Positions 43,314 to 52,321 of a stretch of 64,000 nt of DNA are shown here, in pieces. The notes under the pieces were generated by a model. The model was not told the DNA's origin. It worked only from the letters and a program-made list of their open reading frames with translations, and searched no databases. Origin of the DNA: Thermodesulfobacteriota bacterium (GTDB lineage Bacteria; Desulfobacterota_D; UBA1144; Nemesobacterales; UBA2774). The stretch's first letter is position 1. Each line of letters begins with the position of its first letter. The stretch is from contig JBFMCV010000001.1 of assembly GCA_040754335.1 (NCBI GenBank), positions 620,001-684,000 on the forward strand, read 5' to 3'. Position numbers and translations under genes: made by a program.

Positions 43314-43988
43314 TCACACCCCCTCCCTCATCTCCGCCCCGAATACTTCTCCGAAATAGCGTACGAACGCCCGTGTGACCGCATCGAAATCCATCTCCTC
43401 GCCGAGTACGTCCTTTAGCGACGTGATCATCACCCCTTCGAGCCCGCACGGTATTATCATCGAAAACCAGCTCAAGTCCGTGTTCACGTTGAACGCGCAG
43501 CCGTGCATCGTTATGCCGTTACTCACCGAAACCCCTACGGAGGCGATCTTGCCTCCGTACGCCCAGACGCCCCGGAGCTTCTCCATGGTTATGCCCTTAA
43601 TGTCGTAATCCTGAAGCAGCCGCACTATCGTCTCTTCGAGCGCGCGCACGTATGACTTCGCCCCCAGGCCTAACGCCCGTAGGTCTATTATCGGGTACGC
43701 GACCAGCTGCCCCGGCCCGTGGAACGTGACGTCCCCTCCCCTTTCGGTCTTGTACGTCTCGACCCCGCGCTTTTCCAGTTCCTCGGGCGGGAGGATAATA
43801 TTCCCTCCCTTCCCGAACCTGCCGTCCGTTATGACCGGGTTATGCTCGAGCAGGAGCAGATACCCGCATGCCTCCGGACGCTCCCTCCGCAGCATCTCCC
43901 TGCGCTCGTTCTGGAGCCTGAGGCCGTCCGCATAGCCGACCCTCCCGAGGTATTCCCAATTAATTACGCACTTTATCTCCGAGTCCAT
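43314..43988 (-). CDS. lipB: Octanoyltransferase LipB
   Basis: Encodes 224 residues. It moves octanoyl groups from acyl carrier protein to lipoyl domains. Motifs: R-G-G-D-V-T-F-H-G-P-G-Q-L-V-A-Y-P near residue 80, the catalytic Lys in G-K-I-A-S-V-G-V near residue 148, and the catalytic Cys in I-P-C-G-L near residue 185. lipA is not in view. Confidence 0.96.
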   Translation of the reverse strand: MDSEIKCVINWEYLGRVGYADGLRLQNERREMLRRERPEACGYLLLLEHNPVITDGRFGKGGNIILPPEELEKRGVETYKTERGGDVTFHGPGQLVAYPIIDLRALGLGAKSYVRALEETIVRLLQDYDIKGITMEKLRGVWAYGGKIASVGVSVSNGITMHGCAFNVNTDLSWFSMIIPCGLEGVMITSLKDVLGEEMDFDAVTRAFVRYFGEVFGAEMREGV

Positions 43989-44121
43989 AACATTATCATT
44001 CTAAACGATCCCGCGCCTCTTTCCAGCGCGCTTGCCTCGCCGCGAGTACTCGAATATACTCAAACTCTATCCGTAGAGCCGTGATTATGTCTAAACTTCC
44101 CCCTCCGCAGGCAATCCGAAC

Positions 44122-45126
44122 ATGAAGCAGAAATCCGGGACAAGATCAGGCGCGGAAGACTTCGCGGGCTACATCGCCTCGGGCGAGCCCGCCCCCGTCC
44201 TCGTATTCTCAGGCGATCAGTCATATCTCATCGACATGGCCGTCGCCGGGCTCAGGGAAAAGCTCCTCGGCCCCTCGGGAGACATCAATTACGTCGTATT
44301 CAGCGGCGAGAGCGCGTCAGGCAAGGAGATCGCCGACAATGCGAGCACATACCCCATGTTCTCGAAAAAAAAGCTCGTTGTCGTGAAGAACGCCGACAAG
44401 CTTTCGGCGAAGGAGCTTGCAGCGCTCGAGCCGTATCTAGCCTCCCCGTCTCCGTCAGCCTGCCTCGTGCTCATATTCGGGGAAGGCAAGAAGCCGAAGT
44501 TGGGCGGCGGGAAGAATGCGGCCTACTTCGACTTCTCCCTCGAGAAAGGTGGCGCCGTAACGGCCGTAAGGGAAGAGGCGCGGAAGCTAGGGTACGAGAT
44601 CAACCGCGCCGGGGCGGACGCGCTCATCGGGCTCGTCGGGGAGGACCTCCAGGAAATACACAACGAGCTGGTCAAGATCTCCGTTTACAAAGGGGACAGG
44701 AAAACCATAGGCCCCGAAGATGTCGAGGCCCTCACGAAGAAGACGAAGTTCGCCGACATATACCAGCTCATAAACGCCATATCCCGGAGGGACAAGCGCA
44801 CGGCTCACAGGGTGTTAGGGGAACTTGAAGCCGCCGGAGAGGAGCCCCTCTCGATACTCGGCCTCATAAGCTGGAGGTTCAGGCTCATCTGGAGGGCGAA
44901 GGAGCTCCAGGACAGGAGGCTCGGACAATCCGAGATACTGAAAGAGCTGAAAATCTCACCCGGGCAGCTCTACTACCTGAGCGAGGACCTCAAAAAATTC
45001 ACGTACGAGGACATAGAGCGCATCATGGGCGCGCTCGCCGAGTGCGACAAGAAGCTCAAACTGAGCTACGTGCCCAAGAGCTTCGTCCTTACGAAGCTCG
45101 TAATCGAATTGTGCGCTAGGGGATGA
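44122..45126 (+). CDS. holA: DNA polymerase III subunit delta
   Basis: Encodes 334 residues. The AAA+-like fold starts with V-L-V-F-S-G-D-Q-S-Y-L-I near residue 28. The middle part has Y-P-M-F-S-K-K-K-L-V-V-V-K-N-A, and the C-terminal collar domain follows. It opens the sliding clamp in the clamp-loader complex. It is convergent with rpsT, a neighbour pairing seen in many bacteria. Confidence 0.95.
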   Translation: MKQKSGTRSGAEDFAGYIASGEPAPVLVFSGDQSYLIDMAVAGLREKLLGPSGDINYVVFSGESASGKEIADNASTYPMFSKKKLVVVKNADKLSAKELAALEPYLASPSPSACLVLIFGEGKKPKLGGGKNAAYFDFSLEKGGAVTAVREEARKLGYEINRAGADALIGLVGEDLQEIHNELVKISVYKGDRKTIGPEDVEALTKKTKFADIYQLINAISRRDKRTAHRVLGELEAAGEEPLSILGLISWRFRLIWRAKELQDRRLGQSEILKELKISPGQLYYLSEDLKKFTYEDIERIMGALAECDKKLKLSYVPKSFVLTKLVIELCARG

Positions 45127-45133
45127 AGGGATA

Positions 45134-45424
45134 CTACTGGGCGGGGGCCTCGGCTGCCTTGGATAACCTGGAAATCCTCTTCGCGAGCCTGCCCGTTTTG
45201 CGCGACGCCGTCTTCTTGCTGATCACGCGCTTGGAAGCCGCTTTCTTCAGCTTGGATTCCGTTTCCCTGAAAAGGGCCTCGGCGGCTGCCTGGTCTCCGC
45301 TCTCGATCACGGCGCTGATCTTCTTAACCTGCGTCTTGAGGTCGGATTTTACGACCGTGTTCCTTTCTCTCTTCTTGAGGCTCTGACGGTGCTTCTTGAT
45401 ACCCGATTTAATTCTCTTTGCCAT
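45134..45424 (-). CDS. rpsT: Ribosomal protein S20
   Basis: Encodes 96 residues, basic and helical, starting M-A-K-R-I-K-S-G-I-K-K-H-R-Q with a strong AGGAGG ribosome site. It binds 16S rRNA early in small-subunit assembly. The C-terminal tail of alanines and glutamates is slightly longer than in E. coli. Confidence 0.96.
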   Translation of the reverse strand: MAKRIKSGIKKHRQSLKKRERNTVVKSDLKTQVKKISAVIESGDQAAAEALFRETESKLKKAASKRVISKKTASRKTGRLAKRISRLSKAAEAPAQ

Positions 45425-45571
45425 TAATAAACTTCCCTCCTGCGGATAATCCCGGATATTTTGCCGGGTTTCGGCCGTTTGTCAAATGATTGCGGGCATG
45501 TTGACTCCCGTCATTTCATTGCGCGGGCGAATTATGGTATATTCCTCGGCAATCCAATTCCGGAGGGAGTC

Positions 45572-46219
45572 ATGAAATTCTTTCTCGATACCGCGAATCT
45601 CGACGAGATTAGGGACGCCGCGAGCTTCGGCGTCCTCGACGGCGTGACCACGAACCCGTCCCTCGTGTCAAAGGAAGGCGAGCAGAAGGGGTTCAAGGAC
45701 CTCGTGCGCGAGATATGCGAGATCGTGAAGGGCCCTGTGAGCGCCGAAGTCTTATCCACTGACATAGAGCGCATGATCGACGAGGCTCGGGAATTAGCCG
45801 GGATACACGAGCACGTTGTCGTGAAGATGCCGCTCACCGAGGACGGCATTAAGGCGACCAAGATAGTGTCGGACGAGGGCATAAACGTGAACGTGACGCT
45901 TATATTCACCCCATCCCAGGCGCTCCTCGCCGCGAAAGCCGGAGCCGCCTACGTGAGCCCGTTCGTCGGCAGGCTCGACGACATATCCGAGTTCGGCATG
46001 GAGATGGTAGGCGACATAGTGCAGATATTCGCCAACTACAATATAAAGACGGAAGTGCTCGTCGCGAGCGTGAGGCACCCGCTCCACGTCGTAGAGGCCG
46101 CCAAGATGGGAGCGGACATTGCGACCATGCCCTACAAGGTGTTCAAGCAGCTCGTCAAGCACCCGCTCACCGACATAGGTCTAGAAAGGTTTTTAGCCGA
46201 CTGGGGAAAGAGCAAGTAA
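45572..46219 (+). CDS. fsa: Transaldolase / fructose-6-phosphate aldolase-like
   Basis: Encodes 215 residues from the ATG at 45572 (GGAGGGAG upstream); the open frame extends further back but without a site. The short form (about 215 residues) is the FSA/TalC type. T-N-P-S-L-V-S-K is at residue 28, the Schiff-base Lys in V-V-K-M-P-L-T near residue 86. It may act as transaldolase in the pentose phosphate path. Confidence 0.94.
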   Translation: MKFFLDTANLDEIRDAASFGVLDGVTTNPSLVSKEGEQKGFKDLVREICEIVKGPVSAEVLSTDIERMIDEARELAGIHEHVVVKMPLTEDGIKATKIVSDEGINVNVTLIFTPSQALLAAKAGAAYVSPFVGRLDDISEFGMEMVGDIVQIFANYNIKTEVLVASVRHPLHVVEAAKMGADIATMPYKVFKQLVKHPLTDIGLERFLADWGKSK

Positions 46220-46503
46220 CCCCCTAGTCGTCTCTCCCTTTAACCGCTGCTCTAGATGTGAAACAATTCGTGGCTGGAATTTCTCTGGATGACCTGTAAT
46301 GAGGGGTGTTTGTATTTCCCGGCATTCACAGAATCGGCGGCGCAGAATCTGCGCTCATATTCGATTCTTCCCAGGCTCATCTGCTTAGCTAACGCCGCAC
46401 CCAACCCGTTCGCCCTGAGCGTGTCGAAGGGTTGAACGGGTATCACTTCTGTTGAACTGCGCGAGGAATTGATAGATTTTAGCCGTAATAAGATATTTTA
46501 GCC

Positions 46504-46697
46504 AGGATTCTGTGCGGGTGAGCACTCGCAGGCATACGATCTCTAATCTCCGCTTCTGCTCGATTTCTACGATTATAATATTTGCGCCAGTGGTTGCTTA
46601 ACAATCATAAAACACACTATGTGTGTGCTTCTTTTCATCCCTGTCCTGAACCATGTCCTGAACTTGATTCAGGATCATTTCAGGAAAGGAAAAGAAG
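46504..46697. repeat. Long dispersed repeat (family L), copy 2, with insert
   Basis: Matches 36338-36485 without gaps up to the terminal hairpin, whose loop is then split by a 46-base insert at 46640-46685. Confidence 0.85.
46640..46685 (+). mobile_element. 46-bp REP-like palindromic insert, copy 2
   Basis: Begins CCTGTCCTGAA and ends TTTCAGGA, with an inner TCCTGAA/TTCAGGA hairpin. It lies exactly between CATC and AAGG in the loop of the L repeat. Compare the intact loops at 36471 and 26646. No target duplication. Confidence 0.75.
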
Positions 46698-46749
46698 AAA
46701 AATATATTGCTTTTTGATTGATGCAGATGGAACAACCTGTGTCCACGAA

Positions 46750-47514
46750 TTACTGGACATCTAAAGCCGCGATAAGAAATTCCTTATTCCCCTCAGCCCC
46801 TTCAATAGGCGACGGGATAACGCCAAGTACTCCCAATCCGAGTTCCTGGACGAGCTCCCTGATCTTACCTACGACTTCCCTGTGCTTAGCCTCGTCCCTC
46901 ACGATGCCGCCCCTCCCCACCTCCCCCTTCCCGACCTCGAACTGCGGCTTTATGAGGGCGACGAGCACCCCACCCGGCTTGAGCAGCGCGAGCGCGGGAG
47001 GGATTATCATCGACAGTGAAATGAACGAGACGTCTATCGTTACAATGTCAGCAGGCTCGCCTATGTCCTCGGGCTTTATGTAGCGTGCGTTGAGCTTCTC
47101 TTTAACTATCACGCGCGGGTCCTGCCTGAGCCTCCAGTCGAGCTGGCCGTAGCCCACGTCAACCGCGTACACCTTCGCCGCACCCGATTTAAGCAGGCAG
47201 TCCGTGAACCCGCCGGTGGAAGCGCCAATATCGACGGCCGTCATCCCGCCCGGGTCTATGCCGAACTCCACGAGCGCCGCTTCGAGCTTTAGTCCGCCGC
47301 GGCTCACGTATTTGAGCGGAGCGCCCCTGACCTCGATACCGGAGCCTTCCTTTATGAGCGCGCCCGCCTTGTCTGTCCTCACGCCGTCCACGTAGACCGA
47401 GCCCGCCATGATAAGCGCGCGCGCCTTCGCCCTTGTATTCGCGAGTCCCCTCTCGACGAGCTCCGTGTCGAGCCTCTTTTTGAGAGGAGCGCCGGGGTTC
47501 CCATTCCTTTTCAT
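46750..47514 (-). CDS. tlyA: TlyA-family rRNA methyltransferase / hemolysin
   Basis: Encodes 254 residues: an S4 RNA-binding domain (R-L-D-T-E-L-V-E-R-G-L at residue 14) then a FtsJ-like methyltransferase with D-I-G-A-S-T-G-G-F-T-D near residue 90. It 2'-O-methylates rRNA. Its ATG overlaps the ispA stop (TGATG). Confidence 0.95.
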   Translation of the reverse strand: MKRNGNPGAPLKKRLDTELVERGLANTRAKARALIMAGSVYVDGVRTDKAGALIKEGSGIEVRGAPLKYVSRGGLKLEAALVEFGIDPGGMTAVDIGASTGGFTDCLLKSGAAKVYAVDVGYGQLDWRLRQDPRVIVKEKLNARYIKPEDIGEPADIVTIDVSFISLSMIIPPALALLKPGGVLVALIKPQFEVGKGEVGRGGIVRDEAKHREVVGKIRELVQELGLGVLGVIPSPIEGAEGNKEFLIAALDVQ

Positions 47515-48410
47515 CAGTGGTTTCTGTAGCCGAGATAGAGTGCTATCTGCCGGAGAGCCTCGGCCCTGTGGTCGAAACCTTCGAGCGCGCTTACGGCTTT
47601 CCGCGTAAGCTCGGAGGCCCTTTTCTTCGATTCCTCGATCCCTGCAATGCCTGGGTATGTCGACTTGCCGTGCCTCTCGTCGTTCCCCCTTTCCTTGCCG
47701 AGGTCCCCCTCCCCCTCTATGTCGAGCACGTCGTCTATAATCTGGAACGCGAGCCCGACCGACTCGGCGTATGACGCGAGGCTTTCGAGCTGATTCTCGT
47801 CGGCCCCTCCTATTCGCGCCCCCGAAGTGACGGACACCCTTATCATCGCCCCCGTCTTGAGGGCGTGCATGCGCTCCACCTGGGGGAGAGTCACGTCCTT
47901 CATGCCGGCGAGCGCGAGGTCCACGGCCTGCCCCTCTATCATTCCTTGAGAGCCGGCGGCGAGCGCGATATCCCTCACGACGTCGCAGATCACATAAGCG
48001 CTCACGCCTCTTCTCAACCCCTCCGTGACCAGCATCCCGAAAGCGTCAGTGAGCAAAGCGTCCCCGGCGAGTATCGCAGTCGATTCCCCGAACACCCTGT
48101 GGTTAGTCGGCACTCCTCTTCTTAACGCGTCGTCGTCCATGGAGGGCAGGTCGTCGTGGATGAGGGAATAGGTGTGTATCATCTCTATCGCGCAGGCGGC
48201 CGGTATGACCTTCCCGGGGTCTCCGCCAACAGCCTCGCCCGCGGCGAGCGCGAGTATGGGCCGGAGCCTCTTGCCCCCGGCGAGCGCGCTGTACCGCATG
48301 GATTCAAGCAGCTTCGTCCGGCTTTTCTGCACGTCCGCAAGGAGCGCATCGAGCTCCCTGTCCACGAGCTCCCTCCTTTCGCGGAGATAGTTTTTAATAT
48401 CGAATGACAT
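47514..48410 (-). CDS. ispA: Polyprenyl (farnesyl/geranylgeranyl) diphosphate synthase
   Basis: Encodes 298 residues. The first Asp-rich motif is D-D-L-P-S-M-D-D-D and the second D-D-V-L-D, both intact. The chain-length residues suggest a C15-C20 product. It lies 6 bases after xseB and overlaps tlyA. In many bacteria dxs lies between ispA and tlyA; here it is missing. Confidence 0.94.
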   Translation of the reverse strand: MSFDIKNYLRERRELVDRELDALLADVQKSRTKLLESMRYSALAGGKRLRPILALAAGEAVGGDPGKVIPAACAIEMIHTYSLIHDDLPSMDDDALRRGVPTNHRVFGESTAILAGDALLTDAFGMLVTEGLRRGVSAYVICDVVRDIALAAGSQGMIEGQAVDLALAGMKDVTLPQVERMHALKTGAMIRVSVTSGARIGGADENQLESLASYAESVGLAFQIIDDVLDIEGEGDLGKERGNDERHGKSTYPGIAGIEESKKRASELTRKAVSALEGFDHRAEALRQIALYLGYRNH

Positions 48411-48416
48411 CCGGTA

Positions 48417-48644
48417 TCAGCTCTCGGGCTCGAAATCCTCGAAAGCCGCCTCCCCGTCCTTCTCGACGAGTATCTCGACCTTCTTCCTGATTTCATTGAG
48501 CTTTTTATGTGAAAACGAGATAAGCTCGGTCCCTTCCTGAAATAATTTGATGGAATCTTCGAGCGGGAGGTTGCCGCTCTCGAGCTTCTTTATGATCTCC
48601 TTGAGCTCCCTGAGCGCTTCCTCGAACGACTTTTCGGATTTCAT
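48417..48644 (-). CDS. xseB: Exodeoxyribonuclease VII small subunit
   Basis: Encodes 75 residues, starting M-K-S-E-K-S-F-E-E-A-L at 48644. The family L-E-x-G-x-L-P-L-E-D-S-I-x-L-F-x-E-G motif is present. The frame is open further upstream but is not coding-like. xseA is absent from the window. Confidence 0.93.
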   Translation of the reverse strand: MKSEKSFEEALRELKEIIKKLESGNLPLEDSIKLFQEGTELISFSHKKLNEIRKKVEILVEKDGEAAFEDFEPES

Positions 48645-48685
48645 AGACTGGTAGTTTATCTTTGAAGCAGTCAACGCACAAGGAG
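48630..48685. repeat. Direct repeat flanking the DUF1254 gene, left copy
   Basis: 56 bases covering the first codons of xseB and its leader. They match 50306-50361 without gaps at 44 of 56 positions. Confidence 0.8.
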
Positions 48686-48745
48686 GCGATGCAATCCGGC
48701 TCTCGACATTGGCCGATATGCCCGGTCTGGACTGCGGCGCGACCG

Positions 48746-50140
48746 CTACTCCGCCCGTACGACAGGCGGGAGCTTCCACTCTCCATCGAGTATGGCCTTC
48801 TCCGGCCAGTAGCATCGCAGCACCATATATATCGGCCCGTCCGGAGCCGGCAGCCAGTTGGGCTCCTTGTCCTTTCCCGGGGAGTCCTTCTGTATGTAGA
48901 TTGTCAGGCTGCCGTCGTCGTTGAGCTTCAATTCAGGCAGCATAGGCGAGTTTATCAAATACCGGTTGATAGGATTCGCGACCAGGAGCTGGGTTTTTCC
49001 GTCATACATCGTTACCGACCAGAACGCCTTGACAGGAGGCAGCTCGCCTTTCCCGAAGGTCAGGGTGTAGCGGCTGTCCGCGCCGTTAAGCATGTTGCCT
49101 TCGGCGTCCTTCGTCCAGAGGAAATAGTATGCTTCACTCTTTGAGTTCCCGTATATGCCCATCTTCGCCCCGACCGCACGGTTGAGATAATTGTTCTTCA
49201 TGAACTCGCGGGTGCCGAACAGATCGGCCGCCGATTTCGTAGCCGCTGCCTTCTCGTCTATGGCTTTCATGCCGTCGGCCATACCGGCTTCGAGGGCTTT
49301 TTTCATCTCAGGGGAGAGTCCGGCAGTATCGAAAGGCTTTCCGGGCACGATACCGATCCGGGCAAACTTCGCCCGTGCTGCCTCGTCCCCCGGCACGGTC
49401 GGGCAGAACTGCAAAAGGAAGCTCAGGTAGTCGTAAAACCCGGGCGACTCGACCTTATCGGGATTATAGACCGGGAAATCGATTTTCGGAGGCGCAGGCG
49501 GCGCAGCTTCGCCCAGGAACTCGCTCAGAGGCTCTACAGTGTAGCCCTCCTGTATCTTCTTGACGTTGTCTATGTCCGCCGGGTTGAAGAGCTGGGTGCG
49601 GTAGCCGACCAGGACGAAATCGGTATCCGACCGGATCACTCCCTTCACGCCTTCGGGCGCATCCCCCTTCCAGCCGGGCCCGGCCAAGAGGAACTTGCCT
49701 TCGCCGTTGCCCGTGGCTGCGGTGCCGACGTAGGCGAAATTGTAGGTATAGAGGTCGATGAACTGTAGGGAATAATAACGGTTTTTTTCGATTTCAGGCA
49801 CCCCCAGCACGAGCGGCTCAGCCCGCAGGTCCGCCCAGAGGAACGAGTAAGGCGTGTCGCTGTTCGGGGTGACTACGGTCGTGTCCTCGGGGGTATACAC
49901 GCGAGCTATGTTGTAAATCCGGTTGAACGGCGCCTTGTACTCAGGGTTATCTTTGTAGATGGCGTATGCGAACATGGTCTTGTAGTTCTCCACCATCGGG
50001 TAGCCGTATATGAAGGCTTCCTTCGCGACGGCTTCCGCTTCCGCAGGACTAATCTTATTAATATCCTGAGCGCGTGCCGTACTGCCGAGTATAGTCAGTA
50101 TCAGCACAAGACCTGTGCGTAACATTAATTTTTGCATCAT
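48746..50140 (-). CDS. Exported DUF1254/DUF1214 protein
   Basis: Encodes 464 residues from the ATG at 50140, where GGGGGAG stands 6 bases upstream. A signal peptide ends near A-R-A-Q-D. The N-terminal DUF1254 part has G-Y-P-M-V-E-N-Y and T-V-V-T-P-N-S-D-T-P-Y, and the C-terminal DUF1214 part has F-W-S-V-T-M-Y-D and Y-I-Q-K-D-S-P-G. The family is common and of unknown function, and is probably enzymatic or ligand-binding in the periplasm. It is bordered by a degenerate direct repeat of the xseB leader, suggesting arrival by recombination. Confidence 0.9.
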   Translation of the reverse strand: MMQKLMLRTGLVLILTILGSTARAQDINKISPAEAEAVAKEAFIYGYPMVENYKTMFAYAIYKDNPEYKAPFNRIYNIARVYTPEDTTVVTPNSDTPYSFLWADLRAEPLVLGVPEIEKNRYYSLQFIDLYTYNFAYVGTAATGNGEGKFLLAGPGWKGDAPEGVKGVIRSDTDFVLVGYRTQLFNPADIDNVKKIQEGYTVEPLSEFLGEAAPPAPPKIDFPVYNPDKVESPGFYDYLSFLLQFCPTVPGDEAARAKFARIGIVPGKPFDTAGLSPEMKKALEAGMADGMKAIDEKAAATKSAADLFGTREFMKNNYLNRAVGAKMGIYGNSKSEAYYFLWTKDAEGNMLNGADSRYTLTFGKGELPPVKAFWSVTMYDGKTQLLVANPINRYLINSPMLPELKLNDDGSLTIYIQKDSPGKDKEPNWLPAPDGPIYMVLRCYWPEKAILDGEWKLPPVVRAE

Positions 50141-50218
50141 AGTAATCTCCCCCGCCTCTCGTTGAGCCTTCATCACTGATGCTGAAGTCAGAGAATTTCC
50201 GCATAGTGATTAAAAAAT

Positions 50219-50251
50219 GCAGTATAACATAGCAAATGAAGTTTATACTGC
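50219..50251. promoter_or_regulatory. Inverted repeat upstream of the DUF1254 gene
   Basis: GCAGTATAA and TTATACTGC, perfect 9-base arms 15 bases apart, each containing a TATACT-like -10 box. It lies about 80 bases before the start codon. Candidate operator/promoter. Confidence 0.4.
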
Positions 50252-50305
50252 GAAAAATATGTAATACCCTCCTCTATAACCGTAATGGTTCTTCAGCTTT
50301 AATGT

Positions 50306-50361
50306 CTTTTCGGATTTCTTAGAGGAGCAACGTATTTTTGAAGCGGTCTCCGCACAAGGAG
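50306..50361. repeat. Direct repeat flanking the DUF1254 gene, right copy
   Basis: Degenerate copy of the xseB start and leader; the ATG is now AAG. No xseB coding sequence follows it. Confidence 0.75.
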
Positions 50362-50427
50362 CAGAGAGTCCTTGACCCGTTTTCTAGGGAGGTAAGAGGC
50401 AGCCATGCGGTCATATCAAAATCGTCA

Positions 50428-51384
50428 TTAAATCCTCCACGAGGCCTTCGCATAGTCCGGCTTGAGCCTGGTAATGACGGCTCCCGCCAGCGCCATAGTG
50501 TAATATGTGAGCATAATGCCCATCGCGATCGGGGCCTGCCAAAAGGGCAGATTAACTTTTTTCCCGTTAATAATGATTTTGATGCAGCTTGAAATAATTT
50601 TCTTTACGTAGAAGTCCGTTAAAAATACTACGAGCATATTATTATTATCGTACAACAAAGTGTCGCGGCCCTGAGCGAGCGCCCTTATAAAGAAATGATT
50701 GATTCCGTTCGGGGCCGGATGCGAGACCTGCGCGGCGGTATTAATCCATATCGGTATCCCTTCGCGCTCCAGTTGTTTCGAGAGCATGACGCACGACTTC
50801 CGTGTCACGCCCTCCGGCAGCTCGGGGAAAGGATGTGTGATTATCATCTCTTTCCTGAACGCGACGTTGTTTGCATGGAACAGGTTACTCCTTACGAGGC
50901 CGTGGTTTTCCTGGACGCGAAGTTTATAAAACCAGGAGAGGGCGAAAGCCTTTGAGTATAAGCTATAGAAGTCTACGTACGTATTCCCTCCGACCAGTTT
51001 AATTAGTTCATATTCATATAAAGGTTTGATTATGTTCGCCAGCCAACCGTCGTCGGGTATTACGTCGCTGTCGAGAAGGACGACTATATCGCCCCCGGCG
51101 AGCCTGACGCCCTCGTTCTTTAAGTCATAATAGTGCTTGCCGCACGCCTCTTCGACCCTTAGTGAAAACGAAGAGTTATTCGCGTCGGGTTCGAGCCGCC
51201 CGAGCACTTCATTTTCCAGCAGGGACCTCTCTATCTGCTCGGGATTAAATAAAACTATGACTTCGACCTTCCTCCCCAGGGCGGGTATCTGTTTCCTCAG
51301 CTGTTCGAGCATGTTGATACTTCTTCCCATATCGGCAAGTATCACGTTTTCCCATTCGATTACGATGCTGACCTCAGTCTTCAT
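50428..51384 (-). CDS. Family 2 glycosyltransferase
   Basis: Encodes 318 residues from the ATG at 51384 (M-K-T-E-V-S-I-V-I); a start at 51465 would overlap the gene before it by 14 bases. GT-A fold with L-L-D-S-D-V near residue 105 (the DxD-type metal site) and a C-terminal pair of membrane helices. The acceptor is unknown. It lies next to a second GT2 gene. Confidence 0.85.
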   Translation of the reverse strand: MKTEVSIVIEWENVILADMGRSINMLEQLRKQIPALGRKVEVIVLFNPEQIERSLLENEVLGRLEPDANNSSFSLRVEEACGKHYYDLKNEGVRLAGGDIVVLLDSDVIPDDGWLANIIKPLYEYELIKLVGGNTYVDFYSLYSKAFALSWFYKLRVQENHGLVRSNLFHANNVAFRKEMIITHPFPELPEGVTRKSCVMLSKQLEREGIPIWINTAAQVSHPAPNGINHFFIRALAQGRDTLLYDNNNMLVVFLTDFYVKKIISSCIKIIINGKKVNLPFWQAPIAMGIMLTYYTMALAGAVITRLKPDYAKASWRI

Positions 51385-51451
51385 AGCGTCGGTCCTATTC
51401 GTACATTCCCGAGGTATCATACCGATTGCTTCATGCCTTATCCGGGAGGAG

Positions 51452-52321
51452 TTAATCCCGGACATTTAATTGCTCGTTATAAACCCCGGCGCTCATGGCG
51501 CCCGCCTGCCAGAAGATAACACCCGCAAGGAGCAAAAGAAAGAGCATAGCGGACTTGGGGAACGAATAATGTTTCTTCTTTATTACGTTTTTGTATATCG
51601 ATAATCTCTGCGAGTATGAGATGGGGGGAATATTTACAATGTGTTTGTACAGTTTCCTGCTCCTGCCGTAGGTGAAAACCTTCTTGTAGTAATCGAGCGG
51701 TTTCTCGATCTCCATATGCCTCACCTTCATCGATTCCCTGAACTCCACCGCACGAGAGGAATACTTTTTTACAACCCCGTTGACGAAAATAGTGTCGGCT
51801 CCCCTTTCTCTTTCGATGAACATACCCAGGTCGTCGAAAATCTCACGCCTGACCGCCATATTATTCGTATGGCCGAAGTATATGCTACCGTCACCGCTGC
51901 TGAATGTGTAGAGCTCCTTTTCGTTCTCGTAGTCTTGTATCATTGACAGGAGCAGTGAATCGTTCCCCATGAGATTTTGACCCAGAACCACTAAAACCTC
52001 GGTCTCGGACAGTGCCTTCTCGATCTCCGCAAGCCAGTCGGGAAAGGCGACACAATCAGGATCGGTAAAAGCGACAATCCGTCCTGAGGCTTCCTCTATC
52101 CCCTTGTTTCTTGCGGAATATGGACTCTGCCTGCTCTCCGAAACAAGCTTTATTCGCGGATAGCGCTTTACAATGTCAGACGACGGGTCCGTCGAGTTAT
52201 TGTCGACGAATATTATCTCGTAATTCTCGGCGGGAAATCTTTGGGTGATGAGGCTTTCGATACAACCAGTTATATATTTTTCCGCGTTATAGAACGGAAC
52301 AACTACCGTAATGATTATCAT
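51452..52321 (-). CDS. Family 2 glycosyltransferase
   Basis: Encodes 289 residues: V-V-V-P-F-Y-N-A-E-K-Y start, F-V-D-N-N-S-T-D, and T-D-P-D near residue 91, with one C-terminal membrane helix near 255-275. It adds a sugar to a surface glycan, lipid or protein, not determinable. The composition is more AT-rich than the housekeeping genes, as in the next GT gene. Confidence 0.9.
   Translation of the reverse strand: MIIITVVVPFYNAEKYITGCIESLITQRFPAENYEIIFVDNNSTDPSSDIVKRYPRIKLVSESRQSPYSARNKGIEEASGRIVAFTDPDCVAFPDWLAEIEKALSETEVLVVLGQNLMGNDSLLLSMIQDYENEKELYTFSSGDGSIYFGHTNNMAVRREIFDDLGMFIERERGADTIFVNGVVKKYSSRAVEFRESMKVRHMEIEKPLDYYKKVFTYGRSRKLYKHIVNIPPISYSQRLSIYKNVIKKKHYSFPKSAMLFLLLLAGVIFWQAGAMSAGVYNEQLNVRD

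Larger units (their letters stand above)
46220..46749. repeat. Gap with composite repeats
   Basis: 530 bases, no gene. It holds a family D unit (46318-46364), a family B palindrome (46402-46434) and long repeat L copy 2 (46504-46697), in the same order as the gap at 36 kb. Confidence 0.6.

Noticed and set aside
48645-48815. Longer N-terminus for XseB
   Set aside because: It would overlap the DUF1254 gene and lacks family similarity; the M-K-S-E-K start is canonical.
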